From assembly GCA_004557545.1 (NCBI GenBank), contig SFGV01000010.1, positions 1-46,409 of the forward strand: a DNA stretch of 46,409 bases, read 5' to 3'. How positions within the stretch are numbered: position 1 is the stretch's first letter; each line of letters begins with the position of its first letter. Both the position numbers and the translations under genes were made by a program. The stretch is from Succinatimonas hippei. GTDB taxonomy: Bacteria > Pseudomonadota > Gammaproteobacteria > Enterobacterales > Succinivibrionaceae. Below the pieces are notes generated by a model that had not been told where the DNA came from, did not search any database, and worked only from the letters and a program-made list of their open reading frames with translations. Of this stretch, positions 8,253 to 16,537 are shown in pieces.

Positions 8253-9260
8253 CTAACTGAGCTCTTTTTCGAGCAGTTTTACAATTTCAACCACGGAAAC
8301 GGCTTCACCGCGTCTGGTATTATCCATCATACAGATGAAACTGAAGGACTTTCCGCTCCTGCCGTCGCGTCTTATCCTGCTTACAAGCACATTGCGCTCC
8401 ATAACCGCGTCCGTAACCGGGGTGATCATGTTCTTGTCATCACAAAGTTTAAGCCATGAGCACTCAGAGAGTTCTTTTTTAAACTCCTCAGGACTCACGG
8501 ACTGTTTTAAATCAACATGCACACTCGCTGTGTGGCCATAAAACACCGGAACCTGAACCGCTGTGAGATCAATTCCCCCGGCAGATGAGCCCAAAACGCG
8601 GCGAAGCTGGCCTGTAATGGTATTCTCGTGCTCTGAGTATCCGTTATCCTCAACTGAGCCTATTCTGGTATGAAGGTTAAACGCCACCTGAGCGTCAAAT
8701 CCCTCATGATCCCCGTCAAGACCATTTAAAAGCCTGACTGTCTCGTGAGCCAGCGTTTCAGTGCCAAGCCTGCCTTGCCCTGACACGGATTCCATCACCG
8801 TGGCGATTGTCCTATCAAGACCAAATGCGTCGGCAAGAGGCTGCAGGCAAAGCGCGAGCATCCCTGCCGATGAGGCCGCGGGAATGACTATTCTTGACTG
8901 TGCCACATTTTTAATTTCATAAGGGTTGATTTCAGGAATGATGAGCGGGATCTTTTCGTCATCTGAATAAAGTCCCGAAACATCTATAACCGCGCACCCC
9001 TTGGCGGCCGCGGCGCGGCACAGTCTTGAGCTCTCGTCAGGGGTTGTAAGAAAAATCGCCGCGTCAGCGTCAGAAAAGTCAAACTCATCGGCCGCCCTGA
9101 CCATGTAATTCTCACCGTGAAGGGTCACCGCATCATATTCACCGGACAGAGGTGAGAGCGGAAAGAGATCGGAAACCTCAACTCCCTGTTCCTCCATGGT
9201 TTCAAAAACCAGCTTTCCGAGATCGGTGTCATAACCATAAACGGCGATTTTTAAAGACAT
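8253..9260 (-). CDS. usg: Usg-1-like protein, non-catalytic aspartate-semialdehyde dehydrogenase paralogue
   Basis: The 335-residue protein has the aspartate-semialdehyde dehydrogenase fold: an N-terminal nucleotide-binding part with KIAVYGYDTDLGK and a C-terminal dimerisation/catalytic part with GQGRLGTETLAHE and HTASVHVDL. True Asd has NPNCST around its catalytic cysteine. Here the equivalent is IPAASS (about residues 126-131), so the cysteine is alanine and the enzyme should not catalyse the Asd reaction. This loss and the position next to fimV identify the Usg family, whose function is unknown. The ATG at 9260 has an upstream GGAG. The 241-base gap upstream is shared divergently with ihfA. 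Confidence 0.85.
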   Translation of the reverse strand: MSLKIAVYGYDTDLGKLVFETMEEQGVEVSDLFPLSPLSGEYDAVTLHGENYMVRAADEFDFSDADAAIFLTTPDESSRLCRAAAAKGCAVIDVSGLYSDDEKIPLIIPEINPYEIKNVAQSRIVIPAASSAGMLALCLQPLADAFGLDRTIATVMESVSGQGRLGTETLAHETVRLLNGLDGDHEGFDAQVAFNLHTRIGSVEDNGYSEHENTITGQLRRVLGSSAGGIDLTAVQVPVFYGHTASVHVDLKQSVSPEEFKKELSECSWLKLCDDKNMITPVTDAVMERNVLVSRIRRDGRSGKSFSFICMMDNTRRGEAVSVVEIVKLLEKELS

Positions 9261-9352
9261 TAAGTTTATCTCCTGAAATTTCTGGATATTTTCCCACCAC
9301 GGTCAATAACGCGGCGGGATGAGAAAAAGGAATTTTCAAAAATATCCGTGAG

Positions 9353-9368
9353 ATCACTATAGCGTGAT
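9353..9368. promoter_or_regulatory. Inverted repeat in the usg-ihfA divergent promoter region
   Basis: ATCAC (9353-9357) and GTGAT (9364-9368) form a perfect inverted repeat around 6 bases, followed 6 bases later by ATTGT-N10-ACAAT (9375-9394) in an A/T-rich stretch. Either could be an operator for usg or ihfA. No known regulator can be assigned from sequence alone. Confidence 0.3.
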
Positions 9369-9502
9369 AAAAATATTGTACTATATTAAACAATGTGATT
9401 TTACAGGCAGATACGTTACATACCTCAAAGGCGCTGAGAGTAAGCGTTTTAAAGAGGTTTTAGCAGTGAATGCCTATTACTACTAAAGTGAGACCCTTTA
9501 TT

Positions 9503-9790
9503 ATGGCTTTAACTCGCGCTGAAATTACCGAACGTCTTGTCACCAAACTGCAGATGCCAAAACCGACCGCCCAGATCTTTGTTGACATGTTTTTTGAAAC
9601 CATTTCAGAAACTCTGGAGAAAGGTGAAGTGGTGAAGCTCACCGGTTTTGGTAACTTTGAGCTCAAACAGAAAAACGCGCGCCCTGGCAGAAATCCCAAG
9701 ACCGGTAAAGAGGTGATGATCACACCGCGCCGCGTGACTACATTCAAAGCAGGTCAGAAACTGCGCAACCGTATAGATTCAAAAAACTGA
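9503..9790 (+). CDS. ihfA: Integration host factor subunit alpha
   Basis: A 95-residue DNA-bending protein of the HU/IHF family that dimerises with IhfB and bends DNA at specific sites in the nucleoid. It starts MALTRAEITE like other alpha subunits and carries VKLTGFGNFEL, the beta-arm with RPGRNPKTG whose proline intercalates in DNA, and RRVTTFKAGQKLRNRI, which fits IhfA better than HU. I chose the ATG at 9503 because of the conserved MALT start. An in-frame ATG at 9470 would add 11 unconserved residues. Unlike in E. coli, it is not behind pheT but in a solitary position. Confidence 0.9.
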   Translation: MALTRAEITERLVTKLQMPKPTAQIFVDMFFETISETLEKGEVVKLTGFGNFELKQKNARPGRNPKTGKEVMITPRRVTTFKAGQKLRNRIDSKN

Positions 9791-9926
9791 TTTTCGCCCG
9801 CTACCGGAGTGTTTTATATGAATAACGCTTTGGTTAATGGATTTTTTTTGTAAGATCGATACCGTAAAATTATCTATCCGGCAGGAAATATCGTAACGAT
9901 AACGTCCAGTTTAAAGGGTGCTAATC

Positions 9927-10187
9927 ATGATAGAGTTCGAGTACACCATCAAGGATCGCGACGGAATTCACGCCCGTCCCGCTGGGGCGATTATTAAAGC
10001 CGCCAGCAATTTTAAGTCTGAGATCAAAATCAGCTGCAGAGACCGCAGTGAGTCACTCAAAAACGGGATCTTCGCGCTTCTGGGAATGGGCATCCGTTGC
10101 GCTGATACCATAAAGGTAAGCTGTAACGGTGTCGATGAGGCGGCCGCGGCTGAAGCCATGAGAAAATCCTTTGAGGACTATCTCTGA
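9927..10187 (+). CDS. HPr-family phosphocarrier protein
   Basis: An 86-residue HPr-like protein. The active-site motif GIHARPAG places the phosphorylatable histidine exactly at residue 15, so it can presumably accept phosphate from enzyme I (PTS) or a paralogous system. The regulatory serine-46 region of classical HPr (KSLF/LKSI) reads SLKNGIFALLGMG here: the serine is replaced by Asn-Gly, with one extra residue. The start ATG at 9927 has AAAGGG 8 bases upstream; an in-frame GTG at 9918 is less likely. No ptsI or crr is adjacent and an intrinsic terminator follows, so it is monocistronic. It may be the main HPr or a specialised paralogue of the Npr type. Confidence 0.85.
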   Translation: MIEFEYTIKDRDGIHARPAGAIIKAASNFKSEIKISCRDRSESLKNGIFALLGMGIRCADTIKVSCNGVDEAAAAEAMRKSFEDYL

Positions 10188-10210
10188 GAGTCTGAAGGTT
10201 TCATATTCTT

Positions 10211-10240
10211 GACACTCCCCGTGCCTGAAGGCAGGGGTTT
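10211..10240 (+). repeat. Compact hairpin resembling an IS200/IS605 right-end palindrome
   Basis: CCCC (10217-10220) and TGCC (10222-10225) pair with GGCA (10230-10233) and GGGG (10234-10237) around a TGAA loop, with a bulged G at 10221, and TTTT follows. The arrangement resembles the sub-terminal hairpins at the right ends of IS200/IS605 elements and of tnpB loci. No tnpA or tnpB is present, so at most it is a relic or a non-autonomous unit. Confidence 0.35.
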
Positions 10241-10264
10241 TACTCCGCATCTCGATAACTTATT

Positions 10265-10293
10265 AAAGGACAGAGCAGAATCTGTCCTTTTTT
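10265..10293 (+). terminator. Intrinsic terminator downstream of the HPr gene
   Basis: AAAGGACAGA (10265-10274) pairs perfectly with TCTGTCCTTT (10281-10290) around GCAGAA, with a run of T to 10293. Confidence 0.9.
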
Positions 10294-10309
10294 ATAGCCG
10301 CACAATATA

Positions 10310-10325
10310 CGTGATCCTGATCACG
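10310..10325. promoter_or_regulatory. CRP-like palindrome upstream of the sugar isomerase-like gene
   Basis: CGTGATC-CT-GATCACG is a perfect inverted repeat that fits the GTGA-N6-TCAC core of cyclic-AMP receptor protein sites. It lies about 165 bases before the next start codon in an otherwise gene-free gap (10188-10490). An FNR-type role is less likely because the half sites are not TTGAT. Confidence 0.4.
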
Positions 10326-10490
10326 AAATTTCCCGTTCACTGTTTTTCACTTGACCATTTCAGAATGATTTTCAGCATATCCGCTTTTTTGTTTGGGATC
10401 GCGGGTGCAGAGACGGATTTTAGTCATTGCCAGGCCTATCCCTGGCGTTTAATCTAGCGTCTGTAGGATAGTTTGCCACCGGAGGCTTTG

Positions 10491-11426
10491 ATGAGCGTAA
10501 GCAAACGTGATTACATCATTCCCTCGGCTCATTTGGCCGAGCTGTACCATAACCGCTACCATGACGGCTCTTATCTTGCCCAAAAGGTTGAGCACATTGT
10601 GCAGGACGGTTTTTACCGTTCTATCGAGCTCCCGATCATTGAGAAAAAGAAAGACCGTCAGAGGATCCTGAAGGCACTCTCAATTCCCTCATCACGTATT
10701 GGCAACGTCATCGTGTGGAGCGGTCTTTACGCCGCTGAGCACGCGCTTGACATAAACTCCACTGATGAGAGCGTAAGACGCAAGTCAGTTGATGTCATCA
10801 AAAAACTCATCGAGGAATCCTGCGAGTGCGGCAGCGGCAACTTCGGCGTGGTCTCCGGCAAAAATGTAGGAATACTTGAAAAGTCCGATGCCTACCGCGC
10901 GCTCATAAAAAGTCTTACCGAGCTTACAAAATTTGCCAAAGAGCACAAGCAGAACCTGATCTTCGAGGCTCTTGAGAAATTCTCGGGACGCAGAGCCCTT
11001 CTTGGCACCTCGGAGGACACCTACGAGATGATGGAGATCCTGAAGCCCGAGCTCCCGAGCATCTATTTCTGTTTTGATACGGCGCACGCGGCGTTAAACC
11101 GTGAGGTCATTTACAACGGACTTGAGCACATGAGCAAGTTCGTAGGCTGTGTTCACCTGTCTAACGCTGTGCTTGATCCTGAAGATCCTCTATACGGCGA
11201 CAATCACATGCAGCCTGGTCTTCCCGGCTTTCTTACGGTTAAGAATGCAGCCTGCCTTATAAACAAGGCCTGGCAGATGGGGCTTAACAAGGAAAAAGGC
11301 CTGCTGGTATGCACTGAGCTTCGTCAAAGCGATGAGGTTGACGAGAGCAGAATGCAGGAATGTTTCTCCGTAGCCTCGGATTTTCTAAAACAGATCATTC
11401 TGGAATTCAGTGTAAGGGAATTTTAA
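10491..11426 (+). CDS. Xylose isomerase-like TIM-barrel protein (sugar phosphate isomerase/epimerase family)
   Basis: A 311-residue protein with the AP-endonuclease-2/xylose-isomerase-like TIM-barrel pattern. Metal and substrate positions can be placed at NLIFEALEKFSG, CFDTAHAAL, CVHLSNAV and CTELRQSDE, where barrel enzymes keep Glu, Asp/His, His and Glu ligands on successive strands. Members isomerise or epimerise keto-sugars or act in inositol and polyol breakdown; the substrate cannot be told here. The start ATG at 10491 has GGAGG 5 bases upstream; the in-frame TTG 18 bases earlier is unlikely. The gene is monocistronic, lies behind a CRP-like palindrome (suggesting catabolite control) and ends at a strong terminator. 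Confidence 0.75.
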   Translation: MSVSKRDYIIPSAHLAELYHNRYHDGSYLAQKVEHIVQDGFYRSIELPIIEKKKDRQRILKALSIPSSRIGNVIVWSGLYAAEHALDINSTDESVRRKSVDVIKKLIEESCECGSGNFGVVSGKNVGILEKSDAYRALIKSLTELTKFAKEHKQNLIFEALEKFSGRRALLGTSEDTYEMMEILKPELPSIYFCFDTAHAALNREVIYNGLEHMSKFVGCVHLSNAVLDPEDPLYGDNHMQPGLPGFLTVKNAACLINKAWQMGLNKEKGLLVCTELRQSDEVDESRMQECFSVASDFLKQIILEFSVREF

Positions 11427-11444
11427 AAGAAGTTTTGCTCAAAG

Positions 11445-11467
11445 GCCCGGGATACCCCGGGCTTTTT
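11445..11467 (+). terminator. Intrinsic terminator of the isomerase-like gene
   Basis: GCCCGGG (11445-11451) pairs with CCCGGGC (11456-11462) around ATAC and is followed by five T. It lies between two convergent genes; only the rightward direction has a T-tract. Confidence 0.9.
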
Positions 11468-11476
11468 ATGCTTTTG

Positions 11477-12652
11477 TCACAGCGGGGTTTTGGTGTTGAG
11501 GCCGCCGCACAGACTTATAAGTCTTGTGACATTGGCGCACTGAATGGCAAGGAGCTCCTTCGCGTCACGAAGCGAGGTTTCAAGCGTCATCGGACGGTCA
11601 CAGATTGAGAAGATCCCGGAAGCGCCAAGACGAATGAGGTCAGGCGATCCATCGCCAAGCGCGCCGCTTATCACCACACACTTTACATTATGCTCACGGC
11701 AGTGACGGATCACTCCTGATGGCACCTTGCCCTGAGCTGACTGGGCATCAGAGCGCCCCTCGCCTGTGATCACAAGCGCCGCCTCGGCCAGTCTCACGTC
11801 AAAGGCGGTAAGCTCAAGCACCGTGTCTATTCCCGAGCGCAGCTTTGCCTTTAAAGTATAAAGACAGCCCGCTCCAAGACCGCCCGCGGCTCCGGCTCCC
11901 GGAAGATCCTTTACCTCCGTAAGTCTGGTAGCGCGTTCCATGGCTTTGCAATAGCAGGTCATGCCATGTTCGGCAATGGCCAGATCCTCATGGGAGGCGC
12001 CTTTTTGTTTTCCATATACGTAGGTCGCGCCGGCCGCTCCCAGCAGTGGATTTACCACATCGCAGGGGACTTCAAACGAGCACTTTTTTACCCTGGGATC
12101 GATTTTGGAAAAATCAGCCGCCGCTATCAGGGGAAGATCTTTTACTGTAACCGGAGTATTAAGAACACTTCCGTCAGCTTTTAAAAATTCAACTCCAAGC
12201 GCCTGAGCCATGCCGGCGCCGCCGTCATTGGTAGCGCTTCCGCCAAGAGAGATCAGGATCTTTTCTATTCCGCGGGAAAGACAGACTTTTATAACCTCAC
12301 CTACTCCGTAGGACGAGCCGTCCATGAAACGCAAGCCGCTCTTCTGCGCGCGCTCAAGCCCGCACACTCTGGCGCTCTCAATTACCGCCAGACTGTTTTT
12401 TTGCAGGACTGATACTTTTACAGGATTGAAATAAGCGTCGTGCGCGTCAGCCTCAAAACATTCCGAGTCTTTAAAATCAGGCGATTTTTGCAGGACGTCA
12501 ATAATACCTTCGCCGCCATCTGAGAGCGGTACCAGCTCGGTGCCGATCTCTTTTAAACCAAGTCTTGCTATTCCGTCTTCAGCCGCCTTACAGGCGTCCA
12601 CGGCGCTCATGCAGTTTTTAAAGGAATCAAAGGCAAGCAGGATCTTAGACAT
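11477..12652 (-). CDS. garK: Glycerate kinase (GarK/GlxK family)
   Basis: A 391-residue cytoplasmic kinase of the glycerate 2-kinase family, which phosphorylates D-glycerate to feed glycolysis from glucarate, glyoxylate or serine breakdown. The sequence follows the family from its N-terminal LLAFDSFKNCMSA through PLSDGGEGI, SLGGSATNDGGAGMAQALG, GAAGGLGAGCL and LVITGEGRSDAQSAQGKVP. Length is close to E. coli GarK (about 381). The symbol is family-level: GlxK is equally possible. The start lies only 5 bases after the stop of the CxxC-rich membrane protein gene, so the two form an operon, a linkage I do not recognise from other genomes. Confidence 0.9.
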   Translation of the reverse strand: MSKILLAFDSFKNCMSAVDACKAAEDGIARLGLKEIGTELVPLSDGGEGIIDVLQKSPDFKDSECFEADAHDAYFNPVKVSVLQKNSLAVIESARVCGLERAQKSGLRFMDGSSYGVGEVIKVCLSRGIEKILISLGGSATNDGGAGMAQALGVEFLKADGSVLNTPVTVKDLPLIAAADFSKIDPRVKKCSFEVPCDVVNPLLGAAGATYVYGKQKGASHEDLAIAEHGMTCYCKAMERATRLTEVKDLPGAGAAGGLGAGCLYTLKAKLRSGIDTVLELTAFDVRLAEAALVITGEGRSDAQSAQGKVPSGVIRHCREHNVKCVVISGALGDGSPDLIRLGASGIFSICDRPMTLETSLRDAKELLAIQCANVTRLISLCGGLNTKTPL

Positions 12653-12657
12653 AGAAT

Positions 12658-14271
12658 TTAGTTACCAAAGGCAAGCATGATCACGATTATAGCTGTATTT
12701 ACAAAGAGGTATTTTACAGTCGATAACGCGTCAGGTTTCATGTCCGGGATCTTCTTGCCAAGGTGCGTGATCTTAAGGCGCGAGGCGGCGCAGTAAAAGA
12801 TCATGCTTCTGGTGCCTATTAGCGAAACTAATGGCGGGATCAGCAGCGAGAGCAGAAAGACTACTACCGCCATAGCCGCTACCGGTCTGAAAAACATGAT
12901 AAAACCGGTGGTAAACCAGCTTACGATTGAAGCTGCGTTCCAGATAAGTCCACGGTCAGGATCTTTTCTTATAAGAAAAGGCACCAGAGATACCAGGCGT
13001 CCGGCTACCTCCGAGCAGAATTCCTCTGACGCGAAGAACGAGGCGTTCTGGCGCAAGAGCATCGCCACACGCCGCGTAAGATCCGGTCTTACCTTGGCCT
13101 GCATGATCCGAAAGCTCTGATCAATTCCCTCGCTTTCAGCCTCGGCAAGCTTCATGAAATTAAGCCCAAAGCGCTTGCATCCGTCCTCATAGGCGGTGGT
13201 AATAATGGTATCCATACCGCGTACGGTTGAGGCGATTATCTGATTTGACGCTATGGCCTGACAAACCTCTACCTGCTGATACGACAGAGGATGATTTTTG
13301 TAAGACACAATTTCCGATACCCGCTTTAAAAACGGCACGCAAAGATTGTCAAACAAAAAAGGTCTTGAGATAAGCTCACAGCCGTCACCGCACGCCGTGC
13401 ACAAAAACTCGGTATTGTTATCCTTAAGCTTTACTTTTATCTGATGAAAGCTGTTGCGTCCTGAGAAAACCTCCAGACAGTACCCGTCGCCGCTCTGCTC
13501 TGAGACCATCTCAAATCCGGTCTCGCGCGAAAGCACGCTCTTGTCTATCTCAGATAAATCCGAGCACTCATGCGCGTTATCGCCCTCTCCGTCAAGATAC
13601 CCGATTGAGCATGAGCGCGTGATCTGCTGCACTATGGTACGGCGCACCCCGGTCAGCCCCTTGCCATGACATTTGGTGCATGAATTGACCCCGCGTCCCG
13701 AACACTCCGGGCAGTTTAAATATCCGCGTCCCTGACAGCGCGGGCAATTAGTGCCTCTGCCCTTGCAGTCAGGGCATTTTACCTGTCCCGTACCGTTGCA
13801 CGAGCGGCACTTCTCAGAGCGTGAGCCGTGACAGCGGGGACAGACGGCGTAACCGTATAATTCCTTGCGTGCCAGCACATTGACCTTGGAGAGCATTTTG
13901 TAGAGCGCGTGAAAGCCTCCCGTGTTCTCACGGTCAACGACTCCTTTTAGGACCGCGTTGTCATTGGCGAACTGCTCTCTGGTTCGCCTGGTCTCTTTGT
14001 CCAGCTCTGATTGTGAGACAAAAGCCAGATTTGAGCGCGCTGAGTTCTCGACCTGCTCATCTGATACCTTAACCTCGATCTTCCACATGAACCTGGCGTC
14101 AAGATTGATTATCTTTGATGAGAAATCCGTAAACTGGTAATCACCCTCAGTACTTCCGCAAAGCGTAAGAAAGGATGTAAGGCGCTTTGTAAGCAGTTCC
14201 TTGGCCTGTTCAGGTGTGGTAAGACCTACAGGTATGACGCGTGACGTGGCTGCATGTGTGCTCTCTTTCAT
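12658..14271 (-). CDS. Membrane protein with six DnaJ-type CxxC zinc motifs but no J domain
   Basis: A 537-residue protein I cannot assign to a characterised family. Residues 1-140 are a soluble domain without cysteine clusters. Residues 144-201 hold six CxxC motifs spaced 10-11 residues apart (CPRC, CRSC, CPDC, CPRC, CPEC, CTKC), most followed by GxG as in the DnaJ cysteine-rich domain, enough for three zinc sites. A further CTAC lies near residue 296. There is no J domain (no HPD). The C-terminal third has hydrophobic helices around 445-490 and 515-535, so the zinc domain is probably anchored at the inner membrane. A chaperone-like or redox role is only a guess. It is the first gene of an operon with glycerate kinase. 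The ribosome binding site at ATG 14271 is weak. Confidence 0.8.
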   Translation of the reverse strand: MKESTHAATSRVIPVGLTTPEQAKELLTKRLTSFLTLCGSTEGDYQFTDFSSKIINLDARFMWKIEVKVSDEQVENSARSNLAFVSQSELDKETRRTREQFANDNAVLKGVVDRENTGGFHALYKMLSKVNVLARKELYGYAVCPRCHGSRSEKCRSCNGTGQVKCPDCKGRGTNCPRCQGRGYLNCPECSGRGVNSCTKCHGKGLTGVRRTIVQQITRSCSIGYLDGEGDNAHECSDLSEIDKSVLSRETGFEMVSEQSGDGYCLEVFSGRNSFHQIKVKLKDNNTEFLCTACGDGCELISRPFLFDNLCVPFLKRVSEIVSYKNHPLSYQQVEVCQAIASNQIIASTVRGMDTIITTAYEDGCKRFGLNFMKLAEAESEGIDQSFRIMQAKVRPDLTRRVAMLLRQNASFFASEEFCSEVAGRLVSLVPFLIRKDPDRGLIWNAASIVSWFTTGFIMFFRPVAAMAVVVFLLSLLIPPLVSLIGTRSMIFYCAASRLKITHLGKKIPDMKPDALSTVKYLFVNTAIIVIMLAFGN

Positions 14272-14385
14272 GGATTAAAGCGTCTGTAGTAATAATTGAT
14301 ACCAAAGCCGGTGCTTTCTTGTAGACTTAGATTTTAGATCATAAGGGAGTTTTTCCAAAATACCGGACTTGGCAGATGACGCTAT

Positions 14386-14410
14386 AAAAAAACCGCGCTA
14401 TACTGCGCGG
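14386..14410 (-). terminator. Intrinsic terminator of the first chemoreceptor gene
   Basis: CCGCGC (14393-14398) pairs with GCGCGG (14405-14410). Read leftwards it is followed by a run of seven T (complement of 14386-14392). Confidence 0.9.
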
Positions 14411-14430
14411 CTTTAAGTAACGCGGTTTTA

Positions 14431-16035
14431 TCAGACCTTAAGCCTGTCGACCATATCGTTAAGCTCAGTCATCTTCCCAGCGCACTGACTGATCTGGCTT
14501 TCAGTCTGCTGGGCCTCATCGGCGAAGTTCTTGCAGCTTGTGGTGATGTTCTGCATGTTGGTTGAGATCTCGGAGGTGGCCGTAGTCTGCTCCTCGGCCG
14601 CGGTCGCGATCTGCGTGATCTGACCATGTACCTTCTCAACGCCGTCGATAATTTCGTTGAGCAGCTTGTTCAGGGAATCAGCGCGTTTGGCAAGACCGTT
14701 CATGTTTTCAAGCGACTGCCCCATGGAGTCATTGGCGCTTCGGGCATCCTGCTGGATCTCGCCTACCATCTTGGTGATCTGCTGTGTAGACGCTCCGGTG
14801 CGGGAGGCCAGAGCGCGAACCTCGTCGGCTACCACCGCGAAGCCCTTGCCGGCCTCGCCGGCGCGGGCCGCCTCAATGGCGGCGTTCAGCGCCAGCAGGT
14901 TGGTCTGGGAGGCGATGTCCTCAATCGTTTGAACGATCACCCCGATCTTTTCGGTCTGGTCAACCAGAGCATGAATATTCGCAGAGTCAGCCTTGGTCTT
15001 TTCAACCTGAGACTTGATCTCCTCGATGGTCGCGGTGACCTCTTTCACACCGGCGTTGGTGGTGTTACTTGACTCATCGGCTGCCTTGGCCGCGTTCTCA
15101 CAGTTACGGGCGATGTCAGCGGTGGTTGATACCATCTCATCAGAGGCCGCGGCAACAGTAAGAGATGTTGCCTGGCTTCTCTGCGCGTCCTCACTGGTAC
15201 GCTCTGAGGATTCGTGGATCTTCTGCATATTGTCAGTAACATCCGCGCTGGTGCTTCTTATTCTGTTGACGATCTCCTGCCATTGCGAACGCATAAGCTC
15301 AAGTCCGCGCAAGATCTCGCCGAACTCATCGGTACGGCGGGTTAAGATAGGTTTTGAGATATCCCCCTGCTCCATCCTCTTGAGGTTGTCATTTACGTGT
15401 TTTACCGCGAGCCTGATCGAATGCGGCATGGCGTAACCAATCGAGATGCAGATTATCAGCACTATCGCGGTGATAACCGAGACAATGATAAGCGGCGTGT
15501 TGCTGGCGATGGTCTTTACGGCGTTGTCAACCACGCTTATCTGGAATCCGTTTATTACGCAGATGTTGTAGTTTGAAACAAGGTATAAAGGCGAGAGCTC
15601 ATCATTGAAGAATTTTCTGGCCTCATCAATCTTGCCGGCCTTAAGTGAGGGCTCTACCTTGCTGTTGTAGACATCCTGGTATTTAAGCGCCGCTTCCTTG
15701 ATTGGTCCTATGACCTTTGGATATCTGGTCATACGCATCTTGGCGGCCGCGTCCTCAAATTCCGCGAGTTTGCTGGCGACTGAATTTAACTCATCATCGC
15801 TGACCTCTTTTGTGCCTAAAGCCAGCGCCTGGATCTGTGAGTGAAGAGCGTAGAGGTTGTCAAGAGTTCTTCTCATACGCCCGTAACGTTCCTCAAGGGT
15901 TACCTGCGCGAAGCCGGCAACCTGCTTGTTGTTAAAGATGCTGTGAATTGAGCCGCCGGCCAGGATCACAGTAAGGATAACTATCAACACATACGAGAAT
16001 ATAAGCTTGCCACTTACGCTGTTTCGTCTTGCCAT
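14431..16035 (-). CDS. Methyl-accepting chemotaxis protein
   Basis: A 534-residue chemoreceptor. Transmembrane helix 1 lies at about 10-32, followed by a periplasmic four-helix-bundle type sensor domain to about 185 and transmembrane helix 2 at about 185-205. A HAMP domain follows (to about 258), then the long cytoplasmic coiled coil with the invariant hairpin tip around IEDIASQTNLLALNAAIEA. It senses a ligand and controls CheA through CheW. No C-terminal NWETF-type CheR tether is present. Its signalling domain is nearly identical to that of the second receptor at 41653-43254 while the sensor domains differ. Monocistronic: terminator at 14386-14410 and a 587-base gap upstream. Confidence 0.95.
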   Translation of the reverse strand: MARRNSVSGKLIFSYVLIVILTVILAGGSIHSIFNNKQVAGFAQVTLEERYGRMRRTLDNLYALHSQIQALALGTKEVSDDELNSVASKLAEFEDAAAKMRMTRYPKVIGPIKEAALKYQDVYNSKVEPSLKAGKIDEARKFFNDELSPLYLVSNYNICVINGFQISVVDNAVKTIASNTPLIIVSVITAIVLIICISIGYAMPHSIRLAVKHVNDNLKRMEQGDISKPILTRRTDEFGEILRGLELMRSQWQEIVNRIRSTSADVTDNMQKIHESSERTSEDAQRSQATSLTVAAASDEMVSTTADIARNCENAAKAADESSNTTNAGVKEVTATIEEIKSQVEKTKADSANIHALVDQTEKIGVIVQTIEDIASQTNLLALNAAIEAARAGEAGKGFAVVADEVRALASRTGASTQQITKMVGEIQQDARSANDSMGQSLENMNGLAKRADSLNKLLNEIIDGVEKVHGQITQIATAAEEQTTATSEISTNMQNITTSCKNFADEAQQTESQISQCAGKMTELNDMVDRLKV

Positions 16036-16172
16036 ATAAAAAATGTCCGCCAGATGATCATATACACGCGCATCCGGGCGGTTCCTCCGGATTTAAAGCT
16101 TAAGAGTATTAGTAATTTGAAACGACCCGCTGAATTTTGCCGCATCAAATTTTGAACCTCAAAAAAACGTCA

Positions 16173-16205
16173 GAAACGTTATCCCGTGACCGTAAATAAC
16201 GTTTC
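16173..16205. promoter_or_regulatory. Perfect 10-base inverted repeat upstream of the chemoreceptor
   Basis: GAAACGTTAT (16173-16182) is the exact reverse complement of ATAACGTTTC (16196-16205), separated by 13 bases; related TTATCGTTAT-like sequence follows about 30 bases later. It is about 140 bases before the chemoreceptor start and could be a dimeric regulator site. Confidence 0.4.
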
Positions 16206-16537
16206 TTAGTTTTCTTTTCTTAACGACAGTCATTATCGTTATCTTAAGCGCTCTATGTAATTAAGATGACTTAATTTTTGACTGTTGTCGTATTTTTCAG
16301 CCTTCTTTAAAGGTTTTCGTGAGCCATCTCACCTATTGGAATAACAGTCGCTGAGTTTAAATAAAACAAAGACTTGGTGATGAATTTAAATCAGCTTAAA
16401 AACGAGATTTATTTGACATTTCAGACAGGCTGAATACAAGCGCGCATGAATCTTATGGATCAGATAATATACGTATCGATACGATTTTCGCAACGTTGTC
16501 TTTGGACCTGAATTGAGGAGCGCGTTTTGGAGCGTAA

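Noticed and set aside
8253..9260. Annotation as aspartate-semialdehyde dehydrogenase (asd)
   Set aside because: The catalytic cysteine is missing and the gene neighbours fimV, so the Usg paralogue fits better.
14626..15072. Rightward open frame antisense to the chemoreceptor signalling domain
   Set aside because: The same antisense frame appears opposite the second chemoreceptor, so it follows from conserved receptor codons rather than a gene.
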